Numbered from the stretch's first letter, positions 1 to 11,710 are shown. The stretch: DNA of 64,000 bases from Patiria miniata (GCF_015706575.1 NW_024037048.1:13099512-13163511); one strand, 5' to 3'. The notes: generated by a model from the sequence alone, not told the origin. A program made the numbers and translations.

Positions 1-60
1 TCTCTAGTTGTTCATTTTGTTTATGAGGTTTTGCAGTGAAATCGCTTGTAATAAGAAACC

Positions 61-95
61 CGATGACGTCATTATGACGTCAGAGTATAAAAAAG
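61..95 (+). promoter_or_regulatory. Promoter: two CRE sites plus TATA box (C1q copy 1)
   Basis: Two perfect CRE palindromes TGACGTCA at 64-71 and 75-82 sit 11 bases apart, about one helical turn, and are followed by TATAAAA at 86-92. The spacing fits transcription starting near 115-120. CRE sites bind CREB/ATF-type bZIP factors, so inducible expression is a reasonable inference. The same arrangement appears at 38502-38530. The first exon's donor site was not identified. Confidence 0.65.
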
Positions 96-299
96 GTACA
101 CCTCGGAGTCAGCGTTGATGTTTGTTAAAGGTTTGAAGTCTGTACTGTTCAGAAGAAAAGTTGCAGATAATTATTGTCAGAAAAAACCCCAGAAAGGAAG
201 AAAGAAAGAAATTTCTTAACATTTCCAAACAATGATCGGGTAGTGCCCGATCACCCAAATATATCAGGGTTTTGTTGTTCAGAATGAGGAATTCCTGTC

Positions 300-1560
300 T
301 GACATTATTTCCGCCTCTACTTTCATTTTGCACGCTTCAAACTAAATTATTGTTCACATACTGACTGGTTTAGTTTTTGATAAAGTTGAAATCTTGTCAC
401 TATAATGGATAGCACACTGTACATTCACGGAAAGTTGTATTGTCAAAACAAAGGCTATCAGTAGGACTTTTTCTAGTCACTATGATATCTGATTGCAGTT
501 TTTAGAAGAGTTTAAAAAAACATCAAGTTCCCTGCTGATTTAAGAATAGTTTCAACTGATTGTGATTAATGCTTAAACAAATTCACGCACTTTTAATACT
601 TTAAAAAAGTGTCTTTCTTTGGTTTAAAGAAGACATATTGCGAAATCTCCATCCTTTATAAATAACCTCACCCATAAAATCAGTATGATCAACCACCCCT
701 TGTTTTCTTCCTCATTTTGCCATTTTAATTTTATCAATTTAATTTTGAAACACGGAAACTCTGGTGCAATGTACTCACATTGTTTCCCGGCAATCACTGA
801 AACTAATTCAGGATCAACAGTTATGGGGGAGTTGGTCACGGAAGAACGTTTATCAGGAAATCCGGACATCGAAAACATTCCTGTCTTATTGTGTGTTATT
901 GCTCAAGCAGTACCCTTTCAACTTTGCCATTTCGCTAGACTTCATAGTGCGCTTTGATCATCAAGTTTCATTCAATCATCGCAGGATGAACGAGTCATGA
1001 ATATAGAGGGCGCAAATACAAACGGACCGGATCGTGATGATGCACACAGTTTTATACAAGTTCAAATTGCTTAACTGGATGAATTTGTAGAAATCATGTG
1101 TAGAGTTGGTGTTTGTACAAATTGCTCAGGGTTTCTGTTCGCCTGAAGAGATTGAAGCAAAAGCTCTCGATGAATTCACTCATGTAGGATTGCATGTAGG
1201 GTTCCACTCAGCATGCAACTGAGATTCTGTTGGATATTTGGACAAACAGCCATATTGATTTTTGGCTTATTTTTCGAAAGTTTTTGGTGATTGGTACAGA
1301 TTTTCACAAATCTGAAATATTTTGTGAGACAAGTTTCAGTTGACAAACAGATGGTGGCTTACTAGAGCCAAACCGGTGCGCTGATTTCCCATCCGGAAAA
1401 TAAATCTTTATTGAACGACTGTAACTTGACTGCGGTAGTCCAGCTGTAGTGTTTGCGCCCCTACTTCCTTGGTATGAGATCGATTTCCCCCACAAATACA
1501 GAAACTGTATGCTCATTGTGATTCCTATAACTACAAGTTCAAGCAACCTTGAACCAGTTA
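300..1560 (+). repeat. Internal direct repeat, first unit
   Basis: This stretch is repeated in diverged form at 1740-3270. Shared landmarks are 'catcaagttccctgctg' (524 and 1918), 'gcaggatgaacg' (982 and 2398) and 'ccggtgcgctgatttcc' (1372 and 3100). No coding sequence was recognised. The matching unit in block 2 is about 38700-39990, and a third relative lies at 31300-32110. Confidence 0.7.
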
Positions 1561-1739
1561 GAGGAACATATGATCAATTGCTCACAATCTTAGGTATGAT
1601 GCAGCACAACTAACTTTTGAACTTTTAGCTTAGTTGATGCTATACATTTGACCAAAACAGATAAATTAAAGGGATTATTTTTTTGGTTCTTGTCACTGAA
1701 TTTCGTTGTTAACACACGTTAATAGTCTGCCCACCGGCA

Positions 1740-3270
1740 CACTATTTCGAAAACGTCTTCAGTTTTTTTTTAAGACGATATATATTGTCTGATATAACAC
1801 TATACAAACATGAAATAATTCAGTGTCAAAAACAAAGCTGTTCAGACTCGACTGGTTTTGAATCAAATTTTGGGAGCATTTTTTTAAGAGCTCATTCCAT
1901 CAAGTTCCCTGCTGTGATTCAGAATAGTTGAAATTTATCGGGATTTGCACTTATTCAAAATAATTCACGCACTTGTAATAGTTCAGGTAACAAATTACTG
2001 GGTTAACATTTTGGTTTAAAGAAAACAATCTTGCGAAAGTTCGACTCTTTAAATTAAACAGTATATATAGGTATGATCAACCACCCCCTTATTTTCTGCC
2101 TCGTTTTTTTCCCTGTTTAATTTATCATTTTAATTTTTAAACATGAAATCCTAATGCGATGTACTCGCATTGTATTCCGGCAATCACTCAAACTAATTCA
2201 GGATGAAGAGTTATGGAGAAGTTGGTCACGGGAAGAACGTTTATCAGGAAATCCAGACAACTCAAACATGCCTGTCTTATTTTGTGTTATCATTTATGTG
2301 GATACTCAGTACCCTTTGAACTTTGTTGTTAAACTGTGTCATTTCGCTAGAGTTCACAGTGCGCCATTCCGGTTTGATCATCAAACATTCAATCACTGCA
2401 GGATGAACGTGTCACTGAATAAAGAGGGCGCAAACACAAACGGACCGGATCCTGATGATTCTCACAGTTTTATTCAAGTTCAAATTGCTTTATCTAGTTG
2501 GATTCATTTGTAGCAATCATGTACAGCGTTGATGTCTGTGCACATTATTCGTCCCTTCTGTTCCCTGTCAAGGGCGGATCCAGAACACAATTTTTTGGGG
2601 GGTAGCCCCCCCCCCCCCAAACAAAAACAAAAAAATTTGGTCCCCGGAAAGTGGGTCCAAAAAATTGGGGCGTGGGGTTCACGGGGCCCGCTTAATCATG
2701 GGCCCCGAATTTTTTGTAATTCTAAATGGTCTGTGGCGATCTGAGGAAATTTCTGACCACTTTAACCATTTTTTGTTTCGAAAAGATGGTAGTGTACTCA
2801 GTGCCTGCCTTTATTGCAACGTCACTTAAAACAAAATTGGGTTTTTTGGGGGGATCCCCCCCCCCCCCGGATCCGCCTTGTCCGCTGTTCGTCTTAAAAT
2901 ATGAAGCACAAGCTCTGTTTGCATACAGGCTAGGGTTCCACTCAGCATGCCACTTAGATTCCGTTGAATACTTTCTTGAAATTTATTTGCTGAATACCTT
3001 GAAAGTGTTTGGACAGTTGGTACACAGATAATAATAATAAAAAAATATGGGACATTATTCGGTTAACAAACAGATGGTGGCTGATGCTAGTAGTCAAACC
3101 GGTGCGCTGATTTCCAATCCGGAACATAATTATTTTTGTAACGACCGTACCTTGACTGCGGTGTCCACCTGATTTCCGCCACTACTTCCTTGGTATGAGA
3201 TCGATTGTCCTTGGTAATGCAGAAAATGTATGCTCATTGTGATGCCTACAATTTCAAATGCAACAATTTA
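1740..3270 (+). repeat. Internal direct repeat, second unit
   Basis: This is the second copy of the 300-1560 sequence, interrupted by the GC-rich fold-back element at 2569-2881. It lies in the long first intron or 5' flank of the C1q gene. The counterpart in block 2 is about 40110-41400. No gene is visible. Confidence 0.65.
2569..2881. mobile_element. hAT-like MITE
   Basis: The ends are inverted: CAAGGGCGGATCC on the left and GGATCCGCCTTG on the right, with G/C homopolymers just inside. The flanking 8-mers TTCCCTGT and TCCGCTGT match at 6 of 8 positions, which fits the 8-bp target duplication of hAT elements. No transposase is present. The same insertion is at 40988-41294, so it predates the block duplication. 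Confidence 0.6.
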
Positions 3271-3958
3271 AAAAAGAAAACATAGGATTATTTGCTTTTG
3301 AATTTTTTTTCGTGAGAAGCAACAAAATGGCTTAAAAACTTAAGAAGGTCGCAACTAACCTGTTGAAGTTTCAGCTCAGTGGATACTATCATTGAGAAAA
3401 AGCAGAGAAAACGTATGCACTATTTTGTTGGATCTCGTTACTTGACTCCGTGCTTTATAACACCTTAACTATGATTTTTAATTTTAAAAACACCTGCAAA
3501 GTTTTCAACCGATATATCAGGCGAAATACTTTCACCGGGTATTTGATACCAATCTTATCTTCACTCTCAGCATTGCAAGGTTTCTGTCATTAAATGTACT
3601 TTTCCGGGCAATTGCAAATGATCCTACGTGGCCTTAAATTCTTTTTGCATACAGATTTCTCTCAGAAAATCTGGGCATTTGTTTTGGTAGTTACTGCGTT
3701 TGATTCAAATATATTAAATCCTTAAAAGAAGACATGAATAGTGTTGCTCGTGCGTGGGTCTGTTCAGGGCCGTTGCATGCAGGACGCATTCCGCTTAAAA
3801 AGTATATTATCAATCCAGATCACATTTCGCCCGACAGAGATTTTGATCTGGGGGTGTTAATGTTTTACTTGTGAAATTCAGCTATGCCTCCCCCAACAGC
3901 CCCCAAGATATCTCCCAGCGGATTTTCAATGACTCATTTTCGTTGGTATTATTTCCAG

Positions 3959-4020
3959 CTCGCAATCTGCTGAGTGTTGAGGATTCCCTTCGTGATAGAA
4001 TTCAAGAACGTTACGTCGAG
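3959..4020 (+). other. Noncoding 5' exon of C1q copy 1 (type 1)
   Basis: A 62-nt block is bounded by the acceptor 'ttatttccag' and the strong donor GAG|GTGAGTG. It is conserved with both splice sites at 42117-42178 and resembles the exon at 6253-6312 (shared 'TTCAAGAACG' and 'ATCGAG' or 'GTCGAG' end). There is no ATG in frame with the C1q coding exon, so it is read as 5' UTR. Whether types 1 and 2 are joined or alternative is unknown. Confidence 0.6.
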
Positions 4021-5589
4021 GTGAGTGTCTGTTATTTGACATTTTCCTGACTCAATCATCAGAACAGAGCAGTGGTTTTGGTGGGAGACTGTATTTTTTT
4101 CTCCATATTTATACACCGTTTGGTCAAAATTTTAACAGAAAACATCGCTCGAGTGATATTTCCTCCCTATAACACCCACCTTAGAACTGTGCCAGACATT
4201 TTGGCCTGCAGTCTTTGCAAATTCCTCGTTAAACTCATCAGGGTGCCTCGAACTTATAGCGGAAACACGCTGAAATTTCCTTCACATTTTCTTTTATGCA
4301 GGTACATCAGTTGGCAAAAAAAGAGAACTAAGATGAAAACAATATGATCACATTTAGTTGCTGTGTAATCAGACTCTTTGGAATTTGTCTTCTTTTATTT
4401 ATTTTTTAAATCGAAATTGTGTTCGCAACCGTTGTCCTAATTTTTTCTTGATCGTTGATCACGTTGTAATTCGTTTGTGATTGTTTATTAACTTCGGGAA
4501 TCATAACATATAGGTTTTCCCGTCCAATTTCGCAACTTGTTCGTCCAATAAGAGAGACTGTTCATTACATTGAAAAAAGGTCGCAGTTAACGCATTTGAT
4601 GTTTTTTTTAATATTTACACCCACCAAAGCGTTTAGGCAACTTTGTCGTGCAAAAGAAAATCCATTTCTTTTGTTGGTTTTCGATCTTGCACCGAGTATA
4701 GGCGAATCTGTAAGAGGAAATATTCATTTTCAACAAAGTGCAATGGAATAAGGGGTCCATTTAATTTGCAATTCGCAATTCGCCAATTGTATTGGCTACA
4801 AAAAAAAAAAATTAGGGCCTAGGCCTATACGATTTTTTTTATTTCCACAGGGTGACTACAACAATTAACAAACTGGTCACTTAATTGTCCTTACATAAAA
4901 ACCTGTATTTTGACATAATAGTATTTTATCGGCGAGTGTTCTAAATGTATTTCCTTCTATCACATTGACACTAAACATTGATACAGTTCTGTTCTGCTTT
5001 TTTTCATATTCCATTCCCAGGCATTCCAATCGTTGAAATAGCTGTAGATTCCTTAATCCAAACTTGTCAAAAGCCATGTCATTTTATACTCTGTTGTATC
5101 ACTATAACACAATATCTTGCTCATGCAACTTCCAAATATCATTGAACTGTGTTGCTTTTGTAAACGTATGCATCAAAGTGAATTCCCGAGCGGGACTGAA
5201 CCACAATGCACAAGAAATTCAATGCACAAGTCACGTAATTTGCTGCTTACTTTTCAAGCGTGAATGAAGAATACCCTGAAACATGTTGAGCTTTTGCTAA
5301 ATTCAACCGGGTGTGAAAAGGTCTGCATGTTTTATGCGAATTTGAATGCAAATGTTTTATTATTGAATTAAGCAAAGTGTGAAAATGGGCGGGAAACCCT
5401 ACAATATTTCATATTGAATGAAGAATTCCATTGCTGCTTTAAAACTCATAGCGAACTGGAGTTAAAAGTCAATTTGCCTGGACAAGTGCAACAAAAGCTT
5501 AGAATGCCAACGAACTTTTGACCGAGTTCCTATGGTGTCTCAAAAATAGATACATGCCTTTAAAATGATTGGAAAAAAAGTTTCAATAA

Positions 5590-5963
5590 GGCAAAATAAA
5601 AAAAAAAACATGTTTAGCGTCCTGCCTCTTTGACAAAAAGGAAGGAGGAGGCCCTTTTTTTTTCTTTTTCTTTTTAAAATGGCCGCCCGACACATTTTTC
5701 AAGACAACGCGGGCGGGGTATTTTTCAAGAGGTTACCAGCTTTTTTCAAAATGGCCGCCACTTGGACTCAGGAAATGACAAATTGGCTTCTTATGGGCAA
5801 GATGCAACAGAAAATGAGACCAAAATGATGTAACTATGCAGAACCGAACATCTCTTCTGCGCAATTGCACCATATTTAAAAAAAAAAAAAAAAAAAAAAA
5901 GGAGGCGGCCTCTAAAAAGGAAGCGGGCGGGGACGCTAAACATGTTTTTTTTTTTACTTCGCC
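5590..5963. mobile_element. PIF/Harbinger-like MITE (only in copy 1)
   Basis: The 374-bp element has inverted ends of about 33 bp that begin GGC and contain ACATGTTTAGCGTCC. A TAA trinucleotide lies on each side (5587-5589 and 5964-5966). A 3-bp TAA/TTA duplication with GG-starting ends is typical of PIF/Harbinger elements. Block 2 has the empty site near 43720 (caataataacg), so insertion followed the block duplication. It has no coding capacity. Confidence 0.75.
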
Positions 5964-6252
5964 TAATCAGTAATGACATTTAAACAAATTGAAAGCTAAT
6001 TTCAAGAATCAGTCAATTCGAGAGAAATTGAACAATGCGACATTAAAACAGGTTGTTTTTCTTGACGAATTCGGCCGAGAAAACCTACTATTTTAATTAC
6101 TTGACCCTTATAACTTGGCGAGTATTCTGTTTTTGAGTGGCAATGTATCCCAATGAGAAAAAAATCTCACTCATTTATCTTAATTGATAATAAAATAGTA
6201 TTCCTGACTAAAGTGTAAACTTAACCAGTCTTCGTTTGTATGTTTTTTTCAG

Positions 6253-6312
6253 CCTACACTGAATTCCTTGTGATCTCTTCTTGGACCTGATCTTCAAGAA
6301 CGAACCATCGAG
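6253..6312 (+). other. Noncoding 5' exon of C1q copy 1 (type 2)
   Basis: A 60-nt block follows a pyrimidine-rich acceptor (gtttttttcag) and ends at the donor GAG|GTGGGTG. The counterpart at 43999-44058 is conserved. It ends 494 nt before the coding exon's acceptor, so it is probably the last 5' UTR exon. It is a diverged duplicate of the 3959-4020 exon. Confidence 0.6.
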
Positions 6313-6807
6313 GTGGGTGTGGCGAGGTTTAATTAATGATTCTATGAGGACCTGGGAAGGGGCAAGATGTGCTCCGCCTCCCCCCCCCCCCCCCCCCCTC
6401 CAAAAAAAAATACTACAGCTCCGGAACGCTTCGCCCTATCGGAATGCATTTTGGTAACCTTTCTTAAAATTTATTGGCAGGCGAAATAAAAACAAAATCG
6501 AATCGATGGGTTGCCATGACAACCGGTTTTATAAACTAGGCTTCTCATAAATGTTAGCCCCTTGACCCCTCATACGCCACTGTTATATAACAAAGAAAAC
6601 ATTCTTCGAACAATGATTCCTCCAATCTCATGTTTTTGGGGTTTCTTCCCTTCAAATCTGACGGCGGATTGTCATGAATTTTAGACTAGTTCTCCTGTTT
6701 ATCAAACCTCAATATTTTTCACTACTCTTCCCGTTTTTAAAAACTATTTTATTGAAAAAAAAATCTCACCTGATTTGGTTTAGTTTCATGCTTTGTTTAC
6801 GTACAGA

Positions 6808-7704
6808 ATGAATATCTGCGTGGCAACCGTTCTTTCAATCGCCCTCCTTCTGGGTAACTCCGTCAACCTCCGAGCTTCCGTTACTGGGCCGGTTGCCTCG
6901 GACGGTGATGGTCCTGCGTCTCAGGCGGGCCAAACGTGCTGCCAGGAAACAGCTGCAATTGTCGGAATTTTACAAGGGTCAAAGGGTGATGCAGGTCAAA
7001 AAGGAGAGCCGGGTAACGACGGCAGAGGCCTGCCGGGCAAGATGGGACCAAGAGGTTTAGTTGGGCCAACAGGGGAAACTGGTGTCAAAGGTCAAAAGGG
7101 CGATATCGGCCCCCGGGGTCAGCGGGGAGCACGTGGTGTCAAAGGTCAGTTGGGGCTCCAAGGTCGTACTGGTATTGCAGGCGAGCCAGGGCTTATCGGA
7201 CCGATTGGCCCTCAAGGTGACACTGGGCCTAAAGGTTCAGTCGGGCAAACCGGTCAGACTGGTGTCAAAGGTCAAAAGGGTGAGCCAGGGGAGACACCAG
7301 ACGACTCCAACCAGCGGGTAGCATTCACCGTGGTGAGGACGAGCAGCTCGGATACGCTGAACTACGCCCGTTTGCCCTTCCAGGCGACCGAGACGCTTCT
7401 GCCGGGTACCAGCTTCGATCTCGAGACCGGCGCGTTCACGTGTGGTGTGCCGGGCACCTACGTGTTCATGTTTTCTGTGTGCAAAGATTATCCCAGCAGC
7501 GCCCTGATCGTTCATCTCCGGAAGAACGGCGTTGCGGTTGTCTCTGGCCATAGCAGTGATTCAAGTCACTATGAGCAGGTGTCTGGGAGCGCGGTGGTGG
7601 TTCTGCAGCGTGGAGATACGATGTATCTCACAATGGCCGGTAGGGTGTATAGTAATTCCTTTCGCTACACCTCATTCAGTGGCTTCCTCCTTTACCCCGA
7701 ATAA
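6808..7704 (+). CDS. Secreted collagen-like C1q-domain protein, copy 1
   Basis: The predicted protein has 298 residues. A hydrophobic signal peptide covers about 1-23 (MNICVATVLSIALLLG), followed by a linker with a Cys-Cys pair at 44-45 that could crosslink chains. A Gly-X-Y collagen stretch of about 35 triplets runs from 57 to 161, with one break at GNDGRGLPG. A C1q globular domain fills about 168-298, with family marks FTCGVPGTYVFMFSV, the central NG turn, QRGD and the terminal FSGFLLYPE. Such proteins form trimers and act as secreted recognition molecules; the ligand is unknown. ATG 6808 was chosen because the acceptor 'ttacgtacag' ends at 6806; the in-frame TTG further upstream is intronic. 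AATAAA (7700-7705) overlaps the stop, and another lies at 7798-7803. Confidence 0.93.
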   Translation: MNICVATVLSIALLLGNSVNLRASVTGPVASDGDGPASQAGQTCCQETAAIVGILQGSKGDAGQKGEPGNDGRGLPGKMGPRGLVGPTGETGVKGQKGDIGPRGQRGARGVKGQLGLQGRTGIAGEPGLIGPIGPQGDTGPKGSVGQTGQTGVKGQKGEPGETPDDSNQRVAFTVVRTSSSDTLNYARLPFQATETLLPGTSFDLETGAFTCGVPGTYVFMFSVCKDYPSSALIVHLRKNGVAVVSGHSSDSSHYEQVSGSAVVVLQRGDTMYLTMAGRVYSNSFRYTSFSGFLLYPE

Positions 7705-7797
7705 ACACAATCCAACACATAAAGATACACGAGCATCGTGTTGCTGATTTTTTAATCGCTTTCCATTTTGCCGAAACAAAACTAATGAATTTAAACA

Positions 7798-7803
7798 AAT
7801 AAA
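7798..7803 (+). terminator. Polyadenylation signal, C1q copy 1
   Basis: AATAAA lies about 95 nt after the stop codon. A second AATAAA at 7700-7705 contains the stop codon itself and would give almost no 3' UTR, so the distal one is preferred. Confidence 0.45.
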
Positions 7804-8463
7804 TGTTTAATGACATTGACAATGTCACAAAATATTATTATTAATGGTTTTGCATTGCGCATGCGCCGATCTGTATACTACAATGGATTTGGCATTTTTT
7901 TTTTTACTTTTTGCAAACCAAAATATTTAGCTTTATGCATGAGTATTGAGATATAGTGAAAAGTATGCGTCAAGTTTGTTGACAACGATTTTTTTTTTGA
8001 CCCATTTTTTTGATGGAATATTTGTTTCAAAGCAAGCTGGGTCATCCTTTTTTTTTTCGAAACAAAAGGTTTGCAATAAAGCAATGCCACCATGTATCCA
8101 GAAATGTTAACAATTAAAAAAAAATGTGTTTATGGTGTTATCTCGACCAACCTGGATTTTTAAGGCCATGTTTCTGACCGCCATTTTTTTTATTGCCACA
8201 TTTGGTCAACATATAAAATAACATGTTTTTTTCCCGAAAACAAATGCAACTTGTTTGTAGTATTGGGTATTTAAAACAGATTAATTAAACACAATCACTG
8301 TATCCTAATTGAAGCAAACAAAGTATAAAAGACATACAGACAAACAAAATATTTTGCTACCTACCTGGATAATTTTAGAGCGTTTACTATAACTGCGTTG
8401 ACGCAATTCCACCGTGATAGGTTAATTGTCCGATAGTGGCCATTATCGCCGGTTTGTACTTAC

Positions 8464-8531
8464 ATGACAATGAGCTGAGCCTCCTGGGAATGTTGGCGAA
8501 GCAATTCACGGATCCGCATCTGTCTGTTGGT
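8464..8531 (-). pseudogene. SLC12 penultimate exon, copy 1 (acceptor lost)
   Basis: The 68-nt exon encodes TNRQMRIRELLRQHSQEAQL followed by IV and two bases of a Met codon. It matches the NKCC segment around YRQIRLNELL. The donor AT|GTAAGT is good. The acceptor reads TTTCTG instead of TTTCAG (compare 52792-52859), so normal splicing into this copy is unlikely; the next AG lies 8 nt inside the exon. Confidence 0.8.
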
Positions 8532-8699
8532 CAGAAAGAAAAAAAAAAGATTTCAGGCGAAAAATGTCGTGATTTATTGATGTTTACTAAAGTCGAGTTC
8601 CATGCACTTGGCAAATCAAATGAACTGAGAGTTGTACGAAAAATGGATTGAAAGTGATCAATCTCATTATTGAAAATCAGCCTCCAGAATGTCAAAGGT

Positions 8700-8965
8700 T
8701 GGACCCATTAACAGATGTTGCAAGACTGGACTTAAAATCACACAAACCAAGGACTAAGCGTAAAGTGGATACTGGGAAAGCTTTAAGTGTATTGCCTCCA
8801 TGCATGGCATGGACAAAAGAGGGCGCTTTATAGTAAAAACAAGCAGAAGCCGGAATGAGGGACACTTCACTGGTTCACTCATGCTGGTTATCGTGTATTT
8901 GGTACCAGCATTTATAAGCCATGATGGCGCCCAAAAGGCCCTCGTTTATAGTTTTCTCTGTGGGG
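8700..8965 (-). repeat. Shared intron block between exon A and penultimate exon
   Basis: This sequence, with landmarks gggcgctttatagt and gcatttataagcca, recurs next to every exon A (about 10680, 12660, 47530, 50000, 53050, 55420, 56300 and 58490) with few differences. On the + strand it is open for some 80 codons, but only because the copies are nearly identical; no protein family was recognised. It is read as an SLC12 intron. Confidence 0.55.
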
Positions 8966-9005
8966 GGGGGGGGGGGGGTGCTTGAGCGCAAGGAGGAGAT
9001 TCTAC

Positions 9006-9323
9006 CTTCTCGTTGAGCGTAGTGACTTCCTCCTTGCTGATCTTCCAAGGAAACTTCTCCGTGGTCTCCCCTGCTTCCTCATCCAGCATCCAGGGTTTGG
9101 ACAGCTCCTTGAACCGTCTCAGGCTCTACTCCTTGGGCTTCTTGTTCAGGTCCGGGATGACCTCCACGTCCGAGTAGTTGATGCGGAACTTGCTGAGCAT
9201 GTTGGCCATGTTCATCTTCTCCCTGTCCATTTGCTCCTTCTTGCCCGTGGTGGCAAAGAAGCGCAGCTTCCATTTCTCCCAGTTGGATTTCATGGAGATG
9301 AGGTGAGGGATGAGTAGGGTCAA
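9006..9323 (-). pseudogene. SLC12 exon A, copy A1
   Basis: The translation matches the C-terminal cytosolic domain of NKCC/NCC cotransporters. LTLLIPHLISMKSNWEK parallels human NKCC1 GLTLLIPYLLTTKKKWKD, MLSKFRI parallels LLSKFRIDFSD, and KFPWKISKEEV parallels the family PWRITDNEL segment. SLC12 proteins move Na+, K+ and Cl- together across the plasma membrane, and this domain governs assembly and regulation. In A1 the frame stops with TAG right after NKKPKE. The CAG|GC acceptor is also missing: the poly-C tract runs straight into TTGACC. The substitutions NWEKWKLRFF and NYSD are specific to this copy. The donor is AAG|GTAGAA. Confidence 0.85.
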
Positions 9324-9806
9324 GGGGGGGGGGGGGGGGAGGTGGGGGGCGGAGGTGGGGGGGGGGGGGTCACAAACAAAAATTGTACAGAGCATTATTT
9401 CCCTTTGGCATAAAGCATGAGTTTCCTTAGACATGCAGCCATCCAGAATAACCTGAGAGATCTCTGAAAGGCTCCATGAAATGAATTGGACACTGAAACA
9501 TTATATTAAAATAATATCGCCAACCAAGAACAAAAAGTGTGGCGTTTTCTATTACATATAAAAAAAACACTGTGTGGTAGGGTAGGTAAAAATCTGTTTT
9601 GGGGGATTAGACATTTCTATAGCCTACAAATATAGGGTGGGATGATAGTCATTGAAATTTACTTTTTTTCTCTATTTTGCATGCATTAGTTAACATGTGA
9701 ATCATTCTGCACTACTGACCAACTTGCACAAAAATAAAAATAAAGTTTATAGTTTTCACTGTGGAGGGGGGGGGGGGGGTGCTCGAGTGCAAGGGGGAGA
9801 TTTTAC

Positions 9807-9952
9807 CTTCTCTTTGAGCGTGGTGACTTCTTCCTTGCTGATCTTCCAAGGAAACTTCTCCATGGTCTCCAGGCTGCTTCCTCATCCAGCATCCAGGGTT
9901 TGGAGAGCTCCTTGATGATTGTGTTGGTCTTGATCTTACCCAACCCACCAAT
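9807..9952 (-). pseudogene. SLC12 exon B (chimeric), copy B1
   Basis: The exon begins, after acceptor ccgtctag, with IGGLGKIKTNTIIKELSKPW. The first half matches SLC12 GLGRMKPNTLVLGFKKDW; the second half (ELSKPWMLDEEA onward) matches the end of exon A. About 150 residues of the normal protein that lie between these segments are absent, so the exon looks like a fusion. A 2-nt length difference after DEEA puts the PWKIS-coding part out of frame. Confidence 0.7.
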
Positions 9953-10270
9953 CTAGACGGAAACCAATCAGGAAGGAAAATTTGAATGCATTTGCTCTAA
10001 ATAAATTGTGTCCAGGTCTTAGAAAAGACCAACGTTAGTGCTGATAAAAAGCGAGAAACCTGGACAAATCTGGTTTAATGAACTTGTTATACATTTTGCA
10101 ACTTTGACTTAATTCTTTAAAGACCTGCTTGCATTTTACTCAAACTGTTCATCAAAATTCATTCCGTAAAGTCTGTGAGTACACATTTCGGTACTCAAAA
10201 ATACTCATCGAAATATTCTGCCTACCCTGTATGTTAAAATCACAAAAACTAGGTACTACGCGTTAAGTTA

Positions 10271-10677
10271 CGGAAGACAGATAGTGCCACTCAATGAGTG
10301 TGAATATTTTTCTTTGGTGCGTGTGGGAATATTTTTTTGGTACAGCGGCCGCCACTTATTATTTGGCGGCCGCAAAATAATAATTGGCGGCCGCTGTACA
10401 AACAAAATATTTACACACGAACAAAAAAAAATATATTCACACTTTTTTATGTGGCGGCCACCAGATAATAAGTGGCAGCCGCCACATAAAAAAGTGTGAA
10501 TATATTTGTTTTTGTACAGCGGCTGCCACTTATTATGGCGACTTATGTGGCGGCCGCCACTTATTATCTGACGGCCGCCACATAATAAGTGGCGGCCGCT
10601 GTACAAAAAAATAATTTTTCACACACAACAACGAAAAAATATTCACACTCATTGAGTGGCACTATCCATCTTCCGTA
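10271..10677. mobile_element. Fold-back MITE with GCGGCCGC palindromes, copy 1
   Basis: The ends TACGGAAGACAGATAGTGCC and GGCACTATCCATCTTCCGTA are inverted for some 38 bp. The inside is almost wholly palindromic, repeating GGCGGCCGCCACTTATTAT on both strands. Direct flanks TTAAGT and TAAAGT look like a 6-bp target duplication, and other array units carry the empty site GCG-TAAAGT-GG. It is non-autonomous with no ORF. Relatives are at 55195-55408 and 56109-56298. Confidence 0.75.
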
Positions 10678-10919
10678 TAAAGTGGGTACTGGGAAGAGCT
10701 CTAAGTGTATTGTCTCCATGCATGGACAAAAGAGGGCGCTTTATAGTCAAACAAGCAGAAGCCAGAATGAGGGACACTTCACTGGTTCACTCATGCTGGA
10801 TATCGTTCATTTTGGTACCAGCATTTATAAGCCACGATGGCGCCCAAATGGCCCTTGTTTATAGTTTTCTCTGTGGAGGAGGGGGGGGGGGGTTCTTGAG
10901 CGCAAGAAGTAGATTCTAC

Positions 10920-11239
10920 CTTCTCGTTGAGCGTAGTGACTACTTTCTTGCTGATCTTCCAAGGAAACTTCTCCGTGGTCTCGCCTGCTTCCTCATCCAG
11001 CATCCAGGGTTTGGACAGCTCCTTGAACCATCTCAGGCTCTACTCCTTGGGCTTCTTGTTCAGGTCCGGGATGACCTCCACGTCCGAGCAGTTGATGTGG
11101 AACTTGCTGAGCATGTTGGCCGTGTTCATCTTCTCCCTGTCCATTTGCTCCTTCTTGCCCGTGGCGGCAAAGACGCGCAACTTGCATTTCTCCCAGTTGG
11201 ATTTCAAGGAGATGAGGTGAGGGATGAGTAGGGTCAAGC
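10920..11239 (-). pseudogene. SLC12 exon A, copy A2
   Basis: This is the 320-nt form. It starts at a CAG|GC acceptor preceded by a C-run and ends at AAG|GTAGAA. It would be in frame throughout except for TAG after NKKPKE. Copy-specific changes are KFHINCSD and KISKKVVTTL. Confidence 0.85.
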
Positions 11240-11710
11240 CTGGGGGGGGGGGGGGGTGGGAGGTGGGGGCTGAGGGGGGGGGGATTCACAAACAAAAATT
11301 ATACAGAGCATTATTTCCCTTTGACATAAAGCATGTGTTTCCTTAGACATGCAGCCATCCAGAATAACCTGAGAGATCTCTGAAAGGCTCCATGAATTGA
11401 ATTGGACACTGAAACATAAATTAAAATAATAAGGCCAACCAAGAACAAAAAGTGTGGTGTTTTCTATTACATATAAATAACAACTGTGTGGTAGGGTAGG
11501 TATAAAAATCTGTTTTGGGGGGGCGGTGGACATTTCTATAGCCTAAAAATATAGGGTGGGATGATAGTCATTAAAAAAATTACTTTTTTTCTCTATTTTG
11601 CATGCATTAGTTAACATGTGAATCATTCTGCACTACTGACCAACTTACACGAAAAGAAATAAAAAGTTTATAGTTTTCACTGTGGGGGGGAGGGGGGGTA
11701 GCTTGAGCTT

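Larger units (their letters stand above)
1..8100 (+). repeat. Segmental duplication, copy 1 (C1q/collagen locus)
   Basis: This block is repeated almost base for base at 38440-45890. It carries the CRE/TATA promoter, two noncoding exons and a one-exon C1q coding region. The copies differ by indels: copy 1 alone has the MITE at 5590-5963, and copy 2 lacks about 260 bases corresponding to roughly 3040-3310. Homology fades just after the C1q 3' region, near 8100. The left end may lie outside the window. Confidence 0.92.

Noticed and set aside
6793-6807. Upstream in-frame start (TTG) for the C1q protein
   Set aside because: It is not ATG and lies in the intron before the acceptor ttacgtacag. ATG 6808 begins a typical signal peptide.
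7878-8093. A C-terminal SLC12 exon in block 1
   Set aside because: I searched 7.7-8.45 kb for the SLPIPRKR and LETLSKD segments and did not find them; the short ORF here is low-complexity.
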